Shown here piece by piece: positions 25,117 through 33,883 of a stretch of 64,000 nucleotides of DNA. The DNA comes from Streptomyces sp. NBC_01451. GTDB lineage: Bacteria > Actinomycetota > Actinomycetes > Streptomycetales > Streptomycetaceae. The stretch covers positions 682,001 to 746,000 of the forward strand of contig NZ_CP109479.1 in assembly GCF_036227485.1 (NCBI RefSeq), written 5' to 3'. Each line of letters opens with the position of its first letter. The stretch's first letter is position 1. The position numbers and the translations under genes were made by a program. Below the pieces are notes generated by a model. It was given only the letters and a program-made list of their open reading frames with translations, did no database searches and was not told the DNA's origin.

Positions 25117-26240
25117 CAGCGGCTCCTGTCAGCGGGCGGGACAGCGGGAGATGCGGCGGGCGGGACGGCGGGCCGGGGGAAGACCGTGCCGTCGAAGATC
25201 TTGCGGGCGGTACGGACGACGGCCGTGCGCTGCGCGACCGGGGTGGGCGCGTCGGTGTCGACGACGGATTCGACGTCCAGGAATCCGGTGGGGTGCTCGA
25301 TGCGCAGCGGGTCGTCGGCGCGGTCGGGGAGGCGGGCCACGCCCTCCCCGACACCGCCGGCCATGCGCAGCCCGGCGGCGACGCTCGCGGCGCCCAGCAC
25401 ACCGATCGCCGTGTGGCAGCGGACCGGGATGAAGGTGCGGGTCGTGACGGTGCCGCCCTGGGCGGGTGGCGCGAGCAGGGTGAGCTTGGGCACGGTCGTT
25501 CCGGAGACATCGCCGAGGCCCATCAACTTGCCCGCCGCCAGCCGGATTTCGCGCAGCCGTTCCTTGAGGGTGACGTTCTCCTCCAGGTCCCCCGGGGCCT
25601 CATAGCCGGTGACCTGAAGGGCGGAGGCCGCGATCAGTACGGTCGGCATGCCGTTGTCGACACAGGTCACCGGTGTCCCGGCGGCGATGTCGAGGGCCCG
25701 CCCGGTCGGCAGCAGGGGTGCGCTCCCCCGGCCGAAGCCGATCGCGACCGGAGCGGCGGCGCCGGGCACACCGGAGATCTCCGTCGTGCCCGAGTAGACG
25801 ACACGCCCGCCCGCGGTGGGGAAGTTCGCGGTGGCGTGGTCACCGCTGTTGACCATGCGGATGCGTACGGAGGTCAACTCCTTCCCGGCCGCGACCAGTC
25901 CGCGTTCCACGGCGAACGGGCCGACGCCCGCGAGCAGGTTCCCGCAGTTCTGACGGTCCGTCACGGTCGGCCGGTCGACGCCTACCTGGAAAAACAGGTA
26001 GTCCACGTCGGCCTGTTCGTCGGCCGAGCGGGAGACGACGGCGACCTTGCTGGTAAGGGGGTGTGCTCCGCCGAGTCCGTCGATCTGGCGGGGGTCGGGG
26101 CTGCCCATGACCCGCAGCAGCAGGTCGTCGCGGGCGGCGGGGTCGGCCGGCAGGTCCTCGGCGAGGAAGTAGGCGCCCTTGGAGGTGCCGCCCCGCATCA
26201 GCATGCAGCGCAGTTCCTCCGCCGGGCGGCCCGTGCTCAC
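25116..26240 (-). CDS. galD: 4-oxalomesaconate tautomerase (PrpF family)
   Basis: This 374-residue PrpF-type isomerase should convert the keto and enol forms of 4-oxalomesaconate after aromatic ring cleavage. The start 'RCMLMRGGTSKGAYF' and the 'DRQNCGNLLAG' motif, with Cys99 as a likely catalytic residue, fit the family, as does 'RCHTAIGVLGA' in the C-terminal half. The GTG start overlaps the galC stop (GTGA). PrpF homologues also isomerise methylaconitate, but the galB and galC neighbours settle the assignment. The C-terminus is Pro/Ala-rich. Confidence 0.85.
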   Translation of the reverse strand: MSTGRPAEELRCMLMRGGTSKGAYFLAEDLPADPAARDDLLLRVMGSPDPRQIDGLGGAHPLTSKVAVVSRSADEQADVDYLFFQVGVDRPTVTDRQNCGNLLAGVGPFAVERGLVAAGKELTSVRIRMVNSGDHATANFPTAGGRVVYSGTTEISGVPGAAAPVAIGFGRGSAPLLPTGRALDIAAGTPVTCVDNGMPTVLIAASALQVTGYEAPGDLEENVTLKERLREIRLAAGKLMGLGDVSGTTVPKLTLLAPPAQGGTVTTRTFIPVRCHTAIGVLGAASVAAGLRMAGGVGEGVARLPDRADDPLRIEHPTGFLDVESVVDTDAPTPVAQRTAVVRTARKIFDGTVFPRPAVPPAASPAVPPADRSR

Positions 26241-26992
26241 GGGCGGACCCCCGGTCCGGCACCCGCGCCGGCTCCCCCGCCGGTCTCCGAGCCAGCACCC
26301 CCCGCGTACTCCTCGTACGACTGGTAGCGCACCCCCAGCCGTACCAGGGTCTCGCGCAGTCCGTACCGGTCCAGGCCCAACTGTCCGTCGGCGAAGGCGA
26401 GTCGGGACGCCTCCTCCTTCGCGGTGCGGGCCTCGGACAGCTTGACGGCCTCGGCGGAACGCTGCCGGGGCACGACCATCACGCCGTCGTCGTCGGCGAT
26501 GATCACGTCGCCGGGGCGGATCTGCTGCCCGCCCACCACGACGGGGACGTTGACCGAGCCGCCGGTCGCCTTGACCGTGCCCTGCGCGGACACCGCCGCC
26601 GACCAGACGGGGAAGTCCATGGCGCGCAGTTCGGCGGTGTCGCGTACGCCGGTGTTGATGACCAGGCCGCGCACACCCCGGTGGCGCAGCGCGGTGGCGA
26701 ACAGTTCGCCGAACAGGCCGTCCGTGCAGGGGGACGTGGTGGTGACGACCAGGATGTCGCCCTCGGAACACTGTTCGACGGCCGCGTGGATCATGAGGTT
26801 GTCGCCGGGCCAGCACAGCGCGGTGACGGCGGTGCCCGCGATGCGTACGTCCTGCTGGACGGGGCGCAGGGTGGGGCCGAGGAGTCCGGTGCGGCCCAGT
26901 GCCTCGTGGACGGTGGCCACGCCGTAGCCGGCCAGCGCCTCGACGTCCTCGGCGTGTGCGCGCGGGGGGTTGGTGACGATGACGCCGCTCAT
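26237..26992 (-). CDS. galC: 4-carboxy-4-hydroxy-2-oxoadipate aldolase / oxaloacetate decarboxylase (RraA-like)
   Basis: This 251-residue RraA-fold class II aldolase would split 4-carboxy-4-hydroxy-2-oxoadipate to pyruvate and oxaloacetate, the last step of the 4,5-cleavage pathway. The active-site run 'GLVINTGVRDTAEL' contains Arg117 and Asp118, matching the catalytic Arg and metal-binding Asp of the Pseudomonas enzyme, and 'GDVIIADDDGVMVVP' follows. A Gly/Ala/Pro tail of about 20 residues is added. Its ATG overlaps the galB stop and its stop overlaps the galD start. Confidence 0.88.
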   Translation of the reverse strand: MSGVIVTNPPRAHAEDVEALAGYGVATVHEALGRTGLLGPTLRPVQQDVRIAGTAVTALCWPGDNLMIHAAVEQCSEGDILVVTTTSPCTDGLFGELFATALRHRGVRGLVINTGVRDTAELRAMDFPVWSAAVSAQGTVKATGGSVNVPVVVGGQQIRPGDVIIADDDGVMVVPRQRSAEAVKLSEARTAKEEASRLAFADGQLGLDRYGLRETLVRLGVRYQSYEEYAGGAGSETGGGAGAGAGPGVRP

Positions 26993-27738
26993 GCCAGCTC
27001 CTCGGTGACCTGCGGGTACGGGCGCATGTAGGCCTCGCCGTAAGTGGCGTGCGCCAGGCCCAGGTTGGGGCCCGCGTTGCGCTTGAGCTGGACCCCTCGG
27101 CGTTTCGCGAGGTCGGTGTAGTAGTCCCACAGGTGCCGCTGGGCCGGCAGGCACTCCATGGCCTTGCGCTTGGTGTCGAACACCTCGGTGATGTCGAGCA
27201 GCACCTGCGGGACGAAGTCGCACATCTCCGGCTGGTGGGGTTCGAAGAAGAACACCGGTGGCGCGCCCAGGACTTCACCGGGGGCGGGATAGCCGATGGC
27301 CTGCGCGAGGATGCGCGCGTCCAGGGCCATCCGGGCGGCGGCCGGATGGTCGGCGTTGTAGGGGTCGGACAGCGGGTGGGTGAGCACCACGTCGGGCCGG
27401 GTGTCGCGGTAGATGCCCACGAGACGGTCGGTCAGCTCGGGGGTGGCCAGGAGGGGATAGTCGCCGGCGTCGAGGAAGCGGACCTCGGCGCCGAGCGCGG
27501 CGGCGGCCTGCTCGGCCTCGGTCCGGCGCATCGCCTTGATCTCGTCGAGCGACCTGCCCTCCCGCCAGGCCTTGGCGGACTCGCCGCGCTCCCCGTACGA
27601 CAGGCATGCGATGACGACCTTCTCGCCGCGCGAGGCCGCCAGCGCGATCGCGCCCCCCGCCCGCCAGACGAAGTCACCGGCGTGTGCGCTGATCACCAGT
27701 GTCGAGCGGGCGGTGACGGGCACCGCATCGTGTGTCAT
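26989..27738 (-). CDS. galB: 4-oxalomesaconate hydratase (PIG-L family)
   Basis: This 249-residue zinc enzyme belongs to the GalB branch of the PIG-L deacetylase superfamily and hydrates 4-oxalomesaconate. The metal site reads 'SAHAGDFVWRAGG' with His19 and Asp22, in place of the His-Pro-Asp-Asp-Glu of true deacetylases, and a third ligand His131 falls in 'YNADHP'. The run 'CLSYGERGESAKAWREG' is typical of GalB. It follows the gntR stop by 64 bases and overlaps galC by four. Confidence 0.9.
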   Translation of the reverse strand: MTHDAVPVTARSTLVISAHAGDFVWRAGGAIALAASRGEKVVIACLSYGERGESAKAWREGRSLDEIKAMRRTEAEQAAAALGAEVRFLDAGDYPLLATPELTDRLVGIYRDTRPDVVLTHPLSDPYNADHPAAARMALDARILAQAIGYPAPGEVLGAPPVFFFEPHQPEMCDFVPQVLLDITEVFDTKRKAMECLPAQRHLWDYYTDLAKRRGVQLKRNAGPNLGLAHATYGEAYMRPYPQVTEELA

Positions 27739-27802
27739 GGCTGAGATCTCCTTGGTGGACAGGTCGGTCGGCCCACCCCGGCGGCGTCATGCGCGCATCG
27801 CG

Positions 27803-28453
27803 TTATTCGCGCAACGCGGCGATCACGCTCGTGAGATGGGCGCGAGCGGCCGCTTCGGCCGCCTGCGGGTCCCTGGCCGTGATCGCCTCGACCATGGCCA
27901 GGTGTTCACCCAGGGACTGCTGGGGACGCCCCGGTCGCAGCGCGAGCTGGAAACGGTGGCGCACCAACTGGGCGTTGAGCTTCTCCAGCAGTTCCACGGC
28001 TGTCTGCTGGCCGGAGAACTGCCTGATCCGGAGGTGCAGTTCCTGATTGAGTTCGGAGTACGTGACCGGTTCGCCGTCGGCGACCGCCTTGGCCATCGCC
28101 TCGCCGACGCCGGTCAGTTGGGCCAGTTGGTCGTCGGTGGCCGCCACGGCCGCCTTGGCCGCGCACAGCCCTTCGAGGACCATCCGGCATTCGGTGATGG
28201 CGACCGCTTCCTCCACGGACACCACCCGCACCCGCGAGCCGCGGTTGCGGATCCGCTCGACCAGCCCCTCCGACTCCAGCTCGATCAGCGCCGCCCGGAC
28301 GCTGGCCCGGGTCACACCGAACTGCTCGGCGAGTTCGTTCTCCACCAGCCGCTGGGCCGGCGACATGTCGCCGCGCAGGATCGCCTGCCGCAGCCGCTCC
28401 AGCGCGTGCTGCTTGGCCTGCTCTCCGGTGCCTGGACGGGCTTGGTTCGGCAT
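27803..28453 (-). CDS. GntR/FCD-family regulator of the gal operon
   Basis: This 216-residue regulator has a winged helix ('AILRGDMSPAQRLVENELAE', then 'FGVTRASVRAALIELESEG') and a helical FCD ligand domain with the His-rich metal/acid pocket ('LNQELHLRIRQFSG', 'HLAMVEAI'). FCD regulators respond to organic or aromatic acids. It is the first gene of the operon, behind an ideal AGGAGG and just downstream of a palindromic operator that overlaps a TTGACA. It probably represses its own operon and the transporter until the aromatic inducer arrives. Confidence 0.9.
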   Translation of the reverse strand: MPNQARPGTGEQAKQHALERLRQAILRGDMSPAQRLVENELAEQFGVTRASVRAALIELESEGLVERIRNRGSRVRVVSVEEAVAITECRMVLEGLCAAKAAVAATDDQLAQLTGVGEAMAKAVADGEPVTYSELNQELHLRIRQFSGQQTAVELLEKLNAQLVRHRFQLALRPGRPQQSLGEHLAMVEAITARDPQAAEAAARAHLTSVIAALRE

Positions 28454-28502
28454 GTGCCCTCCTGAGTGAGTGCCTGTCGACGCTAAATCTAGACGGACAA
28501 CA

Positions 28503-28519
28503 TTGTCAACAATATTGTT
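28503..28519 (-). promoter_or_regulatory. GntR-type operator of the gal operon
   Basis: TTGTCAACAAT (28503-28513) overlaps the perfect 12-bp palindrome AACAATATTGTT (28508-28519). On the minus strand a TTGACA (-35-like) lies inside the site with a TA-rich TAGATTTAG about 13-18 bases downstream. The same 11-mer occurs before the transporter. Confidence 0.65.
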
Positions 28520-28710
28520 CTCCATACCTGAACCCTGTTCACGACCGGTCAGCGTGAAGTTCTCGCGCGGTTCACCCACAGAAACCCCCATTAGGTCCGG
28601 TCCGGCTATCAGGTCAAGCGTCCCGGACTATTGACTCCGTCACCCCGCTGTCGCGATCCTCATCACAGAGTTGCGCGAGCCATGACAATCTTTGTGCGAG
28701 GACGTGAGTG

Positions 28711-30774
28711 ATGACCGAGCCTGCTTTCCCGCCTCGCCCGCGTCGAGGGCGCAGACCTCTGACCGTGCTGCCGCTGCTCCTCGCGGTGATGGCGCTGATG
28801 CTCGGCACCGGGCCCAGCGCGGCGGCCGGCACGGACTGGTGGACGCCGACCGCGCGCCCGACGCCCGACTCCCAGATCAACGTCACGGGCGAGCCCTTCA
28901 AGGGCACCAACGCCCAGGGTGAGGTACAGGGGTTCGTCGACGCGCACAACCACCTGTTCTCCAACGAGGCCTTCGGCGGACGGCTCATCTGCGGGAAGGT
29001 CTTCTCCACCAGCGGGATCGCCGACGCCCTCAAGGACTGTCCGGAGCACTACCCGGACGGCACCCTCGCGATCTTCGACTACATCACCCACGGCGGCGAC
29101 GGCAAGCACGACCCGGTCGGCTACCCGACGTTCAAGGACTGGCCCGCATACGACTCGATGACCCACCAGGCGAACTACTACGCCTGGGTCGAGCGCGCCT
29201 GGCGCGGCGGTCAGCGCGTGCTGGTCAACGACCTGGTCACCAACGGCGTGATCTGCTCGGTCTACCCGTTCAAGGACCGCAGCTGCGACGAGATGACGTC
29301 CATCCGCCTCCAGGCGAAACTGACGTACCAGCTCCAGGACTTCATCGACGCGCAGTACGGCGGCACCGGCAAGGGCTGGTTCCGGATCGTCACCGACAGC
29401 GCGCAGGCGCGTGAGGTGATCAAGGCGGGCAAGCTGGCGGTCGTGCTCGGTGTCGAGACGTCCGAGCCCTTCGGCTGCAAGCAGATCCTGGACATCGCGC
29501 AGTGCAGCAAGGCCGACATCGACAAGGGCCTCGACGAGCTGTACAGCCTGGGTGTGCGCAGCATGTTCCTGTGCCACAAGTTCGACAACGCGCTGTGCGG
29601 GGTGCGGTTCGACGAGGGCGGTCTCGGTACGGCGATCAACGTCGGCCAGTTCCTGTCGACGGGCACCTTCTGGCAGACGGAGAAGTGCGCGACCGCGATG
29701 CACGACAACCCCATCGGCGGCGCCACGGCGACCAGCGCGACGGAGGACCTGCCGGCGGGCACCGAACTGCCGACGTACGACTCGGACGCGCAGTGCAACA
29801 AGCGCGGGCTCACCGCGCTCGGCGACTACGCGGTGCGCGGCATGATGAAGCGCAAGATGATGCTCGAGATCGACCACATGGGCGTCAAGGCCGCCGGTCA
29901 GGCGATGGACATCTTCGCGGCGGAGGCCTACCCGGGCGTGCTCTCCTCGCACAGCTGGATGGACCTCAACTGGACCGACCGGGTCTACGGTCTCGGCGGT
30001 TTCATCGCCCAGTACATGCACTCCTCCAAGGAGTTCGTCGCGGAGGCCGCGCGCACCGACGCCCTGCGCACCAAGTACAACGTGGGTTACGGCTACGGCA
30101 CCGACTTCAACGGCATCGGCGACCACCCGGCGCCCCGCGCCGACTCGACGGTGACGTACCCCTTCACAAGTGTCGACGGCGGCTCGGTCATCGACCGTCA
30201 GACCACCGGAGAACGCACCTGGGACTTCAACACGGACGGCGCGGCGCACGTCGGGCTGATCCCGGACTGGATCCAGGACATCAAGCAGGTCGGCGGCGCG
30301 GACGCGGTCAGCGACCTGTTCCGGGGTGCCGAGTCCTACCTCGACACCTGGGGTGCCTCGGAAGCCCACAAGGCAGGGGTGAACCTCGCCAAGGGCGTGT
30401 CCGCGACGGCCAGTTCGTCCGAGTCGAACCCGTTCACCAGCTACCAGCCCGGCCGCGCCGTGGACGGCGACTCGGGCACCCGCTGGGCGAGCGACTGGAG
30501 CGACGACCAGTGGCTCCAGCTCGACCTCGGGTCCACCAACCTGGTCAAGCGGGTCACCCTCGACTGGGAGAAGGCGTTCGGCAAGGAGTACCGCATCGAG
30601 CTCTCGACCGACGGTACGACCTGGCAGACCGCGTGGTCCACGACCGTCGGCGACGGCGGCCTGGACACCGCGCAGTTCGCGGGAGTACCTGCCCGCTATG
30701 TGCGCGTCCACGGACTGGATCGGGGCACGGACTGGGGATACTCACTCTACGAAGTAGGTGTCTACAGCAGCTGA
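28711..30774 (+). CDS. Secreted dipeptidase-like amidohydrolase with C-terminal discoidin (F5/8 type C) domain
   Basis: The 687-residue exported protein starts with a signal peptide (hydrophobic core at about 16-36, Ala-Ala-Ala cleavage region). The catalytic part resembles the TIM-barrel renal-dipeptidase/amidohydrolase superfamily: 'FVDAHNHLF' gives the first two metal His, 'KLAVVLGVETSEPFG' an acidic ligand position, and 'MMLEIDHMGVKAAGQ' and 'YPGVLSSHSWMDL' later His ligands. From about residue 555 a galactose-binding-like F5/8C domain follows ('SYQPGRAVDGDSGTRWASDW', 'WLQLDLGST'). It probably acts on cell-wall or extracellular glycan-peptide material. It is divergent from gntR with a shared 257-bp promoter region. 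Confidence 0.85.
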   Translation: MTEPAFPPRPRRGRRPLTVLPLLLAVMALMLGTGPSAAAGTDWWTPTARPTPDSQINVTGEPFKGTNAQGEVQGFVDAHNHLFSNEAFGGRLICGKVFSTSGIADALKDCPEHYPDGTLAIFDYITHGGDGKHDPVGYPTFKDWPAYDSMTHQANYYAWVERAWRGGQRVLVNDLVTNGVICSVYPFKDRSCDEMTSIRLQAKLTYQLQDFIDAQYGGTGKGWFRIVTDSAQAREVIKAGKLAVVLGVETSEPFGCKQILDIAQCSKADIDKGLDELYSLGVRSMFLCHKFDNALCGVRFDEGGLGTAINVGQFLSTGTFWQTEKCATAMHDNPIGGATATSATEDLPAGTELPTYDSDAQCNKRGLTALGDYAVRGMMKRKMMLEIDHMGVKAAGQAMDIFAAEAYPGVLSSHSWMDLNWTDRVYGLGGFIAQYMHSSKEFVAEAARTDALRTKYNVGYGYGTDFNGIGDHPAPRADSTVTYPFTSVDGGSVIDRQTTGERTWDFNTDGAAHVGLIPDWIQDIKQVGGADAVSDLFRGAESYLDTWGASEAHKAGVNLAKGVSATASSSESNPFTSYQPGRAVDGDSGTRWASDWSDDQWLQLDLGSTNLVKRVTLDWEKAFGKEYRIELSTDGTTWQTAWSTTVGDGGLDTAQFAGVPARYVRVHGLDRGTDWGYSLYEVGVYSS

Positions 30775-30796
30775 GTTCCGTACCTAGGGGGAGTTC

Positions 30797-31390
30797 ATGG
30801 CACGCAAGCCGTCGGCCGAGAGGCGCCGGCAGCTGACCGAGGCGGCCATCCGCGCGATGACCCGGGACGGCGTCCCCAGGACGACGACCCGGTCCATCGC
30901 CGCGGAGGCGGGCGTGTCACTGAGCGTCTTCCACTACTGCTTCGACTCCAAGCAGGCCCTGATCGAGTCGGTCATCACGACGATCATGGACCACTACGTC
31001 GACGTGGTGCGCGAGGCGATCCAGCCCCAGCCCACCCTCCAGGAGACGATCCGTGCGGGCTTCAGGGCGTACTGGGACCATGTGGCCGCCCACCCGGGCG
31101 AGCACATGCTGACCTACGAACTCACCCAGTACGCCCTGCGCGAGCCGGAGTTCGCACATCTGGCCCGCAGGCAGTACGAGCTCTACTCCGAGACGTACGC
31201 CGGACTGCTGGAGCAGCTGCGCTCGACCATGGGCTTCGAACTGGACGTGCCCGTCCCGGTGCTGGCCGGCTATCTGGCCTCGATGACGGACGGGCTGACG
31301 CTCAACTTCCTGGCCCTCGGTGACGAGAAGGCCTGCATGGACATCATCGACACCGTCACCGACCACGTGGCCTCCCTCGTACGGGAGTAG
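30797..31390 (+). CDS. TetR-family transcriptional regulator
   Basis: This 197-residue repressor has an N-terminal HTH ('AAIRAMTRDGVPRTTTRSIA', 'AEAGVSLSVFHYCFDSKQAL') and a helical C-terminal ligand domain of the BetI-like subgroup. GGGGGAG precedes the ATG. It is 22 bases after the secreted amidohydrolase and may share its transcript, so the amidohydrolase is one possible target. A strong terminator follows. Confidence 0.9.
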   Translation: MARKPSAERRRQLTEAAIRAMTRDGVPRTTTRSIAAEAGVSLSVFHYCFDSKQALIESVITTIMDHYVDVVREAIQPQPTLQETIRAGFRAYWDHVAAHPGEHMLTYELTQYALREPEFAHLARRQYELYSETYAGLLEQLRSTMGFELDVPVPVLAGYLASMTDGLTLNFLALGDEKACMDIIDTVTDHVASLVRE

Positions 31391-31418
31391 CCCGTAGCGG
31401 AGTCGAAGGGCCACGGAG

Positions 31419-31458
31419 GTCCTGTGGCCGCCGGACAACCGCCCGGCGGCCACAGGAC
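31419..31458. terminator. Hairpin terminator
   Basis: GTCCTGTGGCCGCCGG (31419-31434) pairs perfectly with its complement (31443-31458) around an 8-nt loop. It separates the TetR gene from the convergent oxidoreductase gene. Confidence 0.8.
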
Positions 31459-31537
31459 ACTCACCGTGCCGACGACCGGCTCATCGCGGTCTCCACGGGG
31501 CACCGTGCGGGGTTGCGACCTCCGTCGGCCGGACGGT

Positions 31538-32263
31538 TCACGGGACGCGCAGTTCGTTCCGCGCGGGTCTCTGCGGGCTGGTCGCGCCGTTCCCCGCGTC
31601 CCTGTCGGGGCGGGGCTCCGCAGGGCACTCGGCCAGTAGGCGTTCGCCGTACTCCGCCAGGTACTCCTCGCGCTGCTTCGCCGACGCCTGCGCCGGGGCT
31701 CGGGCGACGAACGGCGGCAGGACGTCGAAGCCGAGGCAGCCGAGGATGCCGTGGTGGATGGGCCAGAGGGCGCGGTCCAGGTCCTCCTCGGTGCCGTCGG
31801 GGGCGTACAGGCCGGAGGGTGTGCCGGTGGTGGTGCACACCAGGGCGCGTCTGCCTCTGAGCGGACCGGTGTCGTAGGCGCGCCCTTCCGCGTAGGCGAA
31901 GCCGCGGGCCATCGTGCGGTCCATCCAGCCTTTGAGGATGGCCGGCATGCCGGACCACCACAGCGGGAACTGGAGGATCATCAGATCGCACCGGGCGACC
32001 TTCTCCTGTTCGGCGAGGACGTCGGGCGGGGTCTCGTGCGCCGCCGACACGCGTTCCTGCTCGGCGATGACGTCCAGGAAGTCGGGGTCGGTCCAGACTC
32101 CGGGGAAGTCCTCGGCGTCGACGACGGCCTTCCAGCCGAGCCGGTACAGGTCGCTGACCACGACCTCGTGCCCGGCCCGCTTCAGGACGTCGACGGCTCT
32201 GACCTTCAAAGCGCCGTTGAAGGAGCAGAGTTCGGGATGGGCGAAAACGATCAGTACGTTCAC
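31538..32263 (-). CDS. NAD(P)H-dependent flavin oxidoreductase (quinone reductase fold)
   Basis: This 241-residue protein has the flavodoxin-like fold of NQO1/MdaB-type quinone reductases: 'VLIVFAHPELCSFNGAL' at the N-terminus, 'LMILQFPLWWSGMPAILKGW' in the middle and 'ALVCTTTGTPSGLYAPDG' (flavin phosphate and isoalloxazine contacts). The last 35 residues are charged and Pro-rich and may be disordered. It starts with GTG. A tandem-repeat spacer separates it from the histidine-kinase gene. Confidence 0.88.
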   Translation of the reverse strand: MNVLIVFAHPELCSFNGALKVRAVDVLKRAGHEVVVSDLYRLGWKAVVDAEDFPGVWTDPDFLDVIAEQERVSAAHETPPDVLAEQEKVARCDLMILQFPLWWSGMPAILKGWMDRTMARGFAYAEGRAYDTGPLRGRRALVCTTTGTPSGLYAPDGTEEDLDRALWPIHHGILGCLGFDVLPPFVARAPAQASAKQREEYLAEYGERLLAECPAEPRPDRDAGNGATSPQRPARNELRVP

Positions 32264-32310
32264 AGTGGGGGGTCTCCTCAGATCGTCCGTGCTGAGCCGT
32301 TCGGACTGAG

Positions 32311-32415
32311 TCGTTCTGTTCGGTCGAGTCGTTCTCTTCGGTCGGGCGTTCCGGTCGGGCGTTCCGGTCGGCCGGGTCGTTCTGTCGGTACTCCTGTTCC
32401 TGACTCCTGTTCCTG
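32311..32415. repeat. Short tandem repeats between the kinase and the quinone reductase
   Basis: Three kinds of direct repeat follow each other: an 18-bp unit at 32311-32328 and 32329-32346 (TCGTTCTGTTCGGTCGAG with two changes), a 13-bp unit at 32347-32359 and 32360-32372 (CGTTCCGGTCGGG), and a 13-bp unit at 32390-32402 and 32403-32415 (ACTCCTGTTCCTG, exact). No gene is seen in the spacer. Confidence 0.75.
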
Positions 32416-32416
32416 T

Positions 32417-33883
32417 TCAGCTGTTCGGCTGCCCCTCCGTCCTGTCGAGCGGGATGCGCAGGACGAAGGCGGTGCAGCCGGGGCCACTGGTCAGGTCGAG
32501 GGTTCCGCCGTGCGCCCGGGCCAGGGAGAGCGCGACCGCGAGTCCCAGGCCGCTGCCGCCACGGTCGCGGCTGCGGGCCTTGTCGACGCGGTAGAAGCGG
32601 TCGAAGACGCGGTCCTGGTCGGCGGCCGGAATGCCGGGGCCCGCGTCGGCGACCCGAACCACGGCGTGGCCGCCGGTGCCGTCGGCGGCCTTGTCGACGG
32701 TCACGTCCAGGGACACCGCCGTGCCGGCGGGCGTGTGCACGGCCGCGTTGGTCAGCAGGTTGTCCAGGACCTGGCGGATACGCAGCGGGTCGAGACGCAG
32801 CCACAGTCCCTTCGGGACCGCCGTCACCGTCAGCGGATGCTCCGGGTGGCCCGCGCGGAAGGCGTCCGCCGCCTGGCCGACCAGCTCCACCAGGTCGGCG
32901 TTCTCCGGGCGCAGCGGTGTCTCGACCTGGGCCGCGTCCAGCCGGGCGAGCAGCAGCAGGTCGTCGAGGAGGACGCCCATCCGGGCCGCCTCGGCGCGCA
33001 GCCGGGCCAGGTGCCGGTCCCGTTCGCCGGGCTCGTTGGCGGCGGCGTACTGGAAGAGGTCCGCATAGCCCCGTACCGACATCAGGGGTGTGCGCAGCTC
33101 GTGCGAGGCATCGGCGACGAAGCGGCGCAGTCGCTGTTCGGCCTCGGTGCGCACGGCGAGGGAGTCGTCGATGTGTTCGAGCATGGTGTTGAAAGCGGTG
33201 CGGAGTTCCTCGACCTCGGGGCCGCCGTCGCCCCGGTCCGCGCGTACGGGCAGCCGGGCGGAGTCGGTGAAGTCGTGCGAGGTGATGCCGCGGGCGGTGT
33301 GGGCCATGTCGCTGAGGGGCCTGAGGCCGCGGCGCAGCACCGCCCGGCCGAGGATCACGAGGCCCAGGAGGGCGAGTGCGAAGGCGACGACCTGGACCGT
33401 GACCAGCCGGTCCATGGTGTTCTCTATGTCGTCCATGGGCGCCGCGGTGACCAGGACGACCCCGGCCTCGACCTCGCAGGCGCGCAGCCGGTAGGCGTCC
33501 CCGTCGATGCGCGCGGTGCGCAGGACGGGGTCGGTGTCGGTGGCGCGCACGTGCTCGGCGGTGGCGAGGAGTTCGGCGGAGTCCTTCGGGACGTCGGCGG
33601 GCTCGCGGAGTACGGGTGTGCTGCCCGAGACCGAGTACGAGGCGGTGTACCAGCCGTAGTACGGCTTTCCCTGCACGCTGCCGTAGGCCACGACGTCCTT
33701 GGACTGGGTGACCTGGACGAGCTTCATCTGGTCGCTGAGCTGGCGTACCAGGTACTCCCGCATGTACATCGAGAGCGACGCGCCGACGACGGCGAACACC
33801 GCCAGCGAGAGCACTCCCATGCCCAGCGCCAGCCGCGTGCCGAGCCGCAGCCGGCGGTAGGTCTCCCGGCAGCGGCGGATCAC
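32417..33883 (-). CDS. Sensor histidine kinase
   Basis: This 488-residue membrane kinase has two transmembrane segments (about 19-40 and 155-180) flanking an extracytoplasmic sensor domain, then a HAMP linker and a HisKA domain with phosphoacceptor His261 in 'SHELRTPLMS'. The HATPase domain shows an N box near 'LDNLLTNAAVHT', a G1 box 'VADAGPGIPA' and a G2 box 'GGSGLGLAV'. Its ATG overlaps the response-regulator stop by four bases (ATGA). Divergence from the flavin-transfer genes suggests it controls them. Confidence 0.93.
   Translation of the reverse strand: MIRRCRETYRRLRLGTRLALGMGVLSLAVFAVVGASLSMYMREYLVRQLSDQMKLVQVTQSKDVVAYGSVQGKPYYGWYTASYSVSGSTPVLREPADVPKDSAELLATAEHVRATDTDPVLRTARIDGDAYRLRACEVEAGVVLVTAAPMDDIENTMDRLVTVQVVAFALALLGLVILGRAVLRRGLRPLSDMAHTARGITSHDFTDSARLPVRADRGDGGPEVEELRTAFNTMLEHIDDSLAVRTEAEQRLRRFVADASHELRTPLMSVRGYADLFQYAAANEPGERDRHLARLRAEAARMGVLLDDLLLLARLDAAQVETPLRPENADLVELVGQAADAFRAGHPEHPLTVTAVPKGLWLRLDPLRIRQVLDNLLTNAAVHTPAGTAVSLDVTVDKAADGTGGHAVVRVADAGPGIPAADQDRVFDRFYRVDKARSRDRGGSGLGLAVALSLARAHGGTLDLTSGPGCTAFVLRIPLDRTEGQPNS

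Noticed and set aside
25116..26240. 2-methylaconitate isomerase PrpF of propionate metabolism
   Set aside because: Overlapping galB and galC place it in aromatic ring-cleavage metabolism; no methylcitrate genes are near.
26989..27738. Mycothiol-type (MshB) or other PIG-L deacetylase
   Set aside because: The His-Pro-Asp-Asp-Glu motif is replaced by His-Ala-Gly-Asp-Phe as in GalB.
28631..28660. TTGACT-N18-GATCCT as the promoter of the secreted amidohydrolase
   Set aside because: The -10 match is poor and no other evidence supports it.
28663..30711. 682-codon minus-strand frame
   Set aside because: It lies opposite the secreted amidohydrolase and encodes an Arg/Val/Gly-rich product without any domain.
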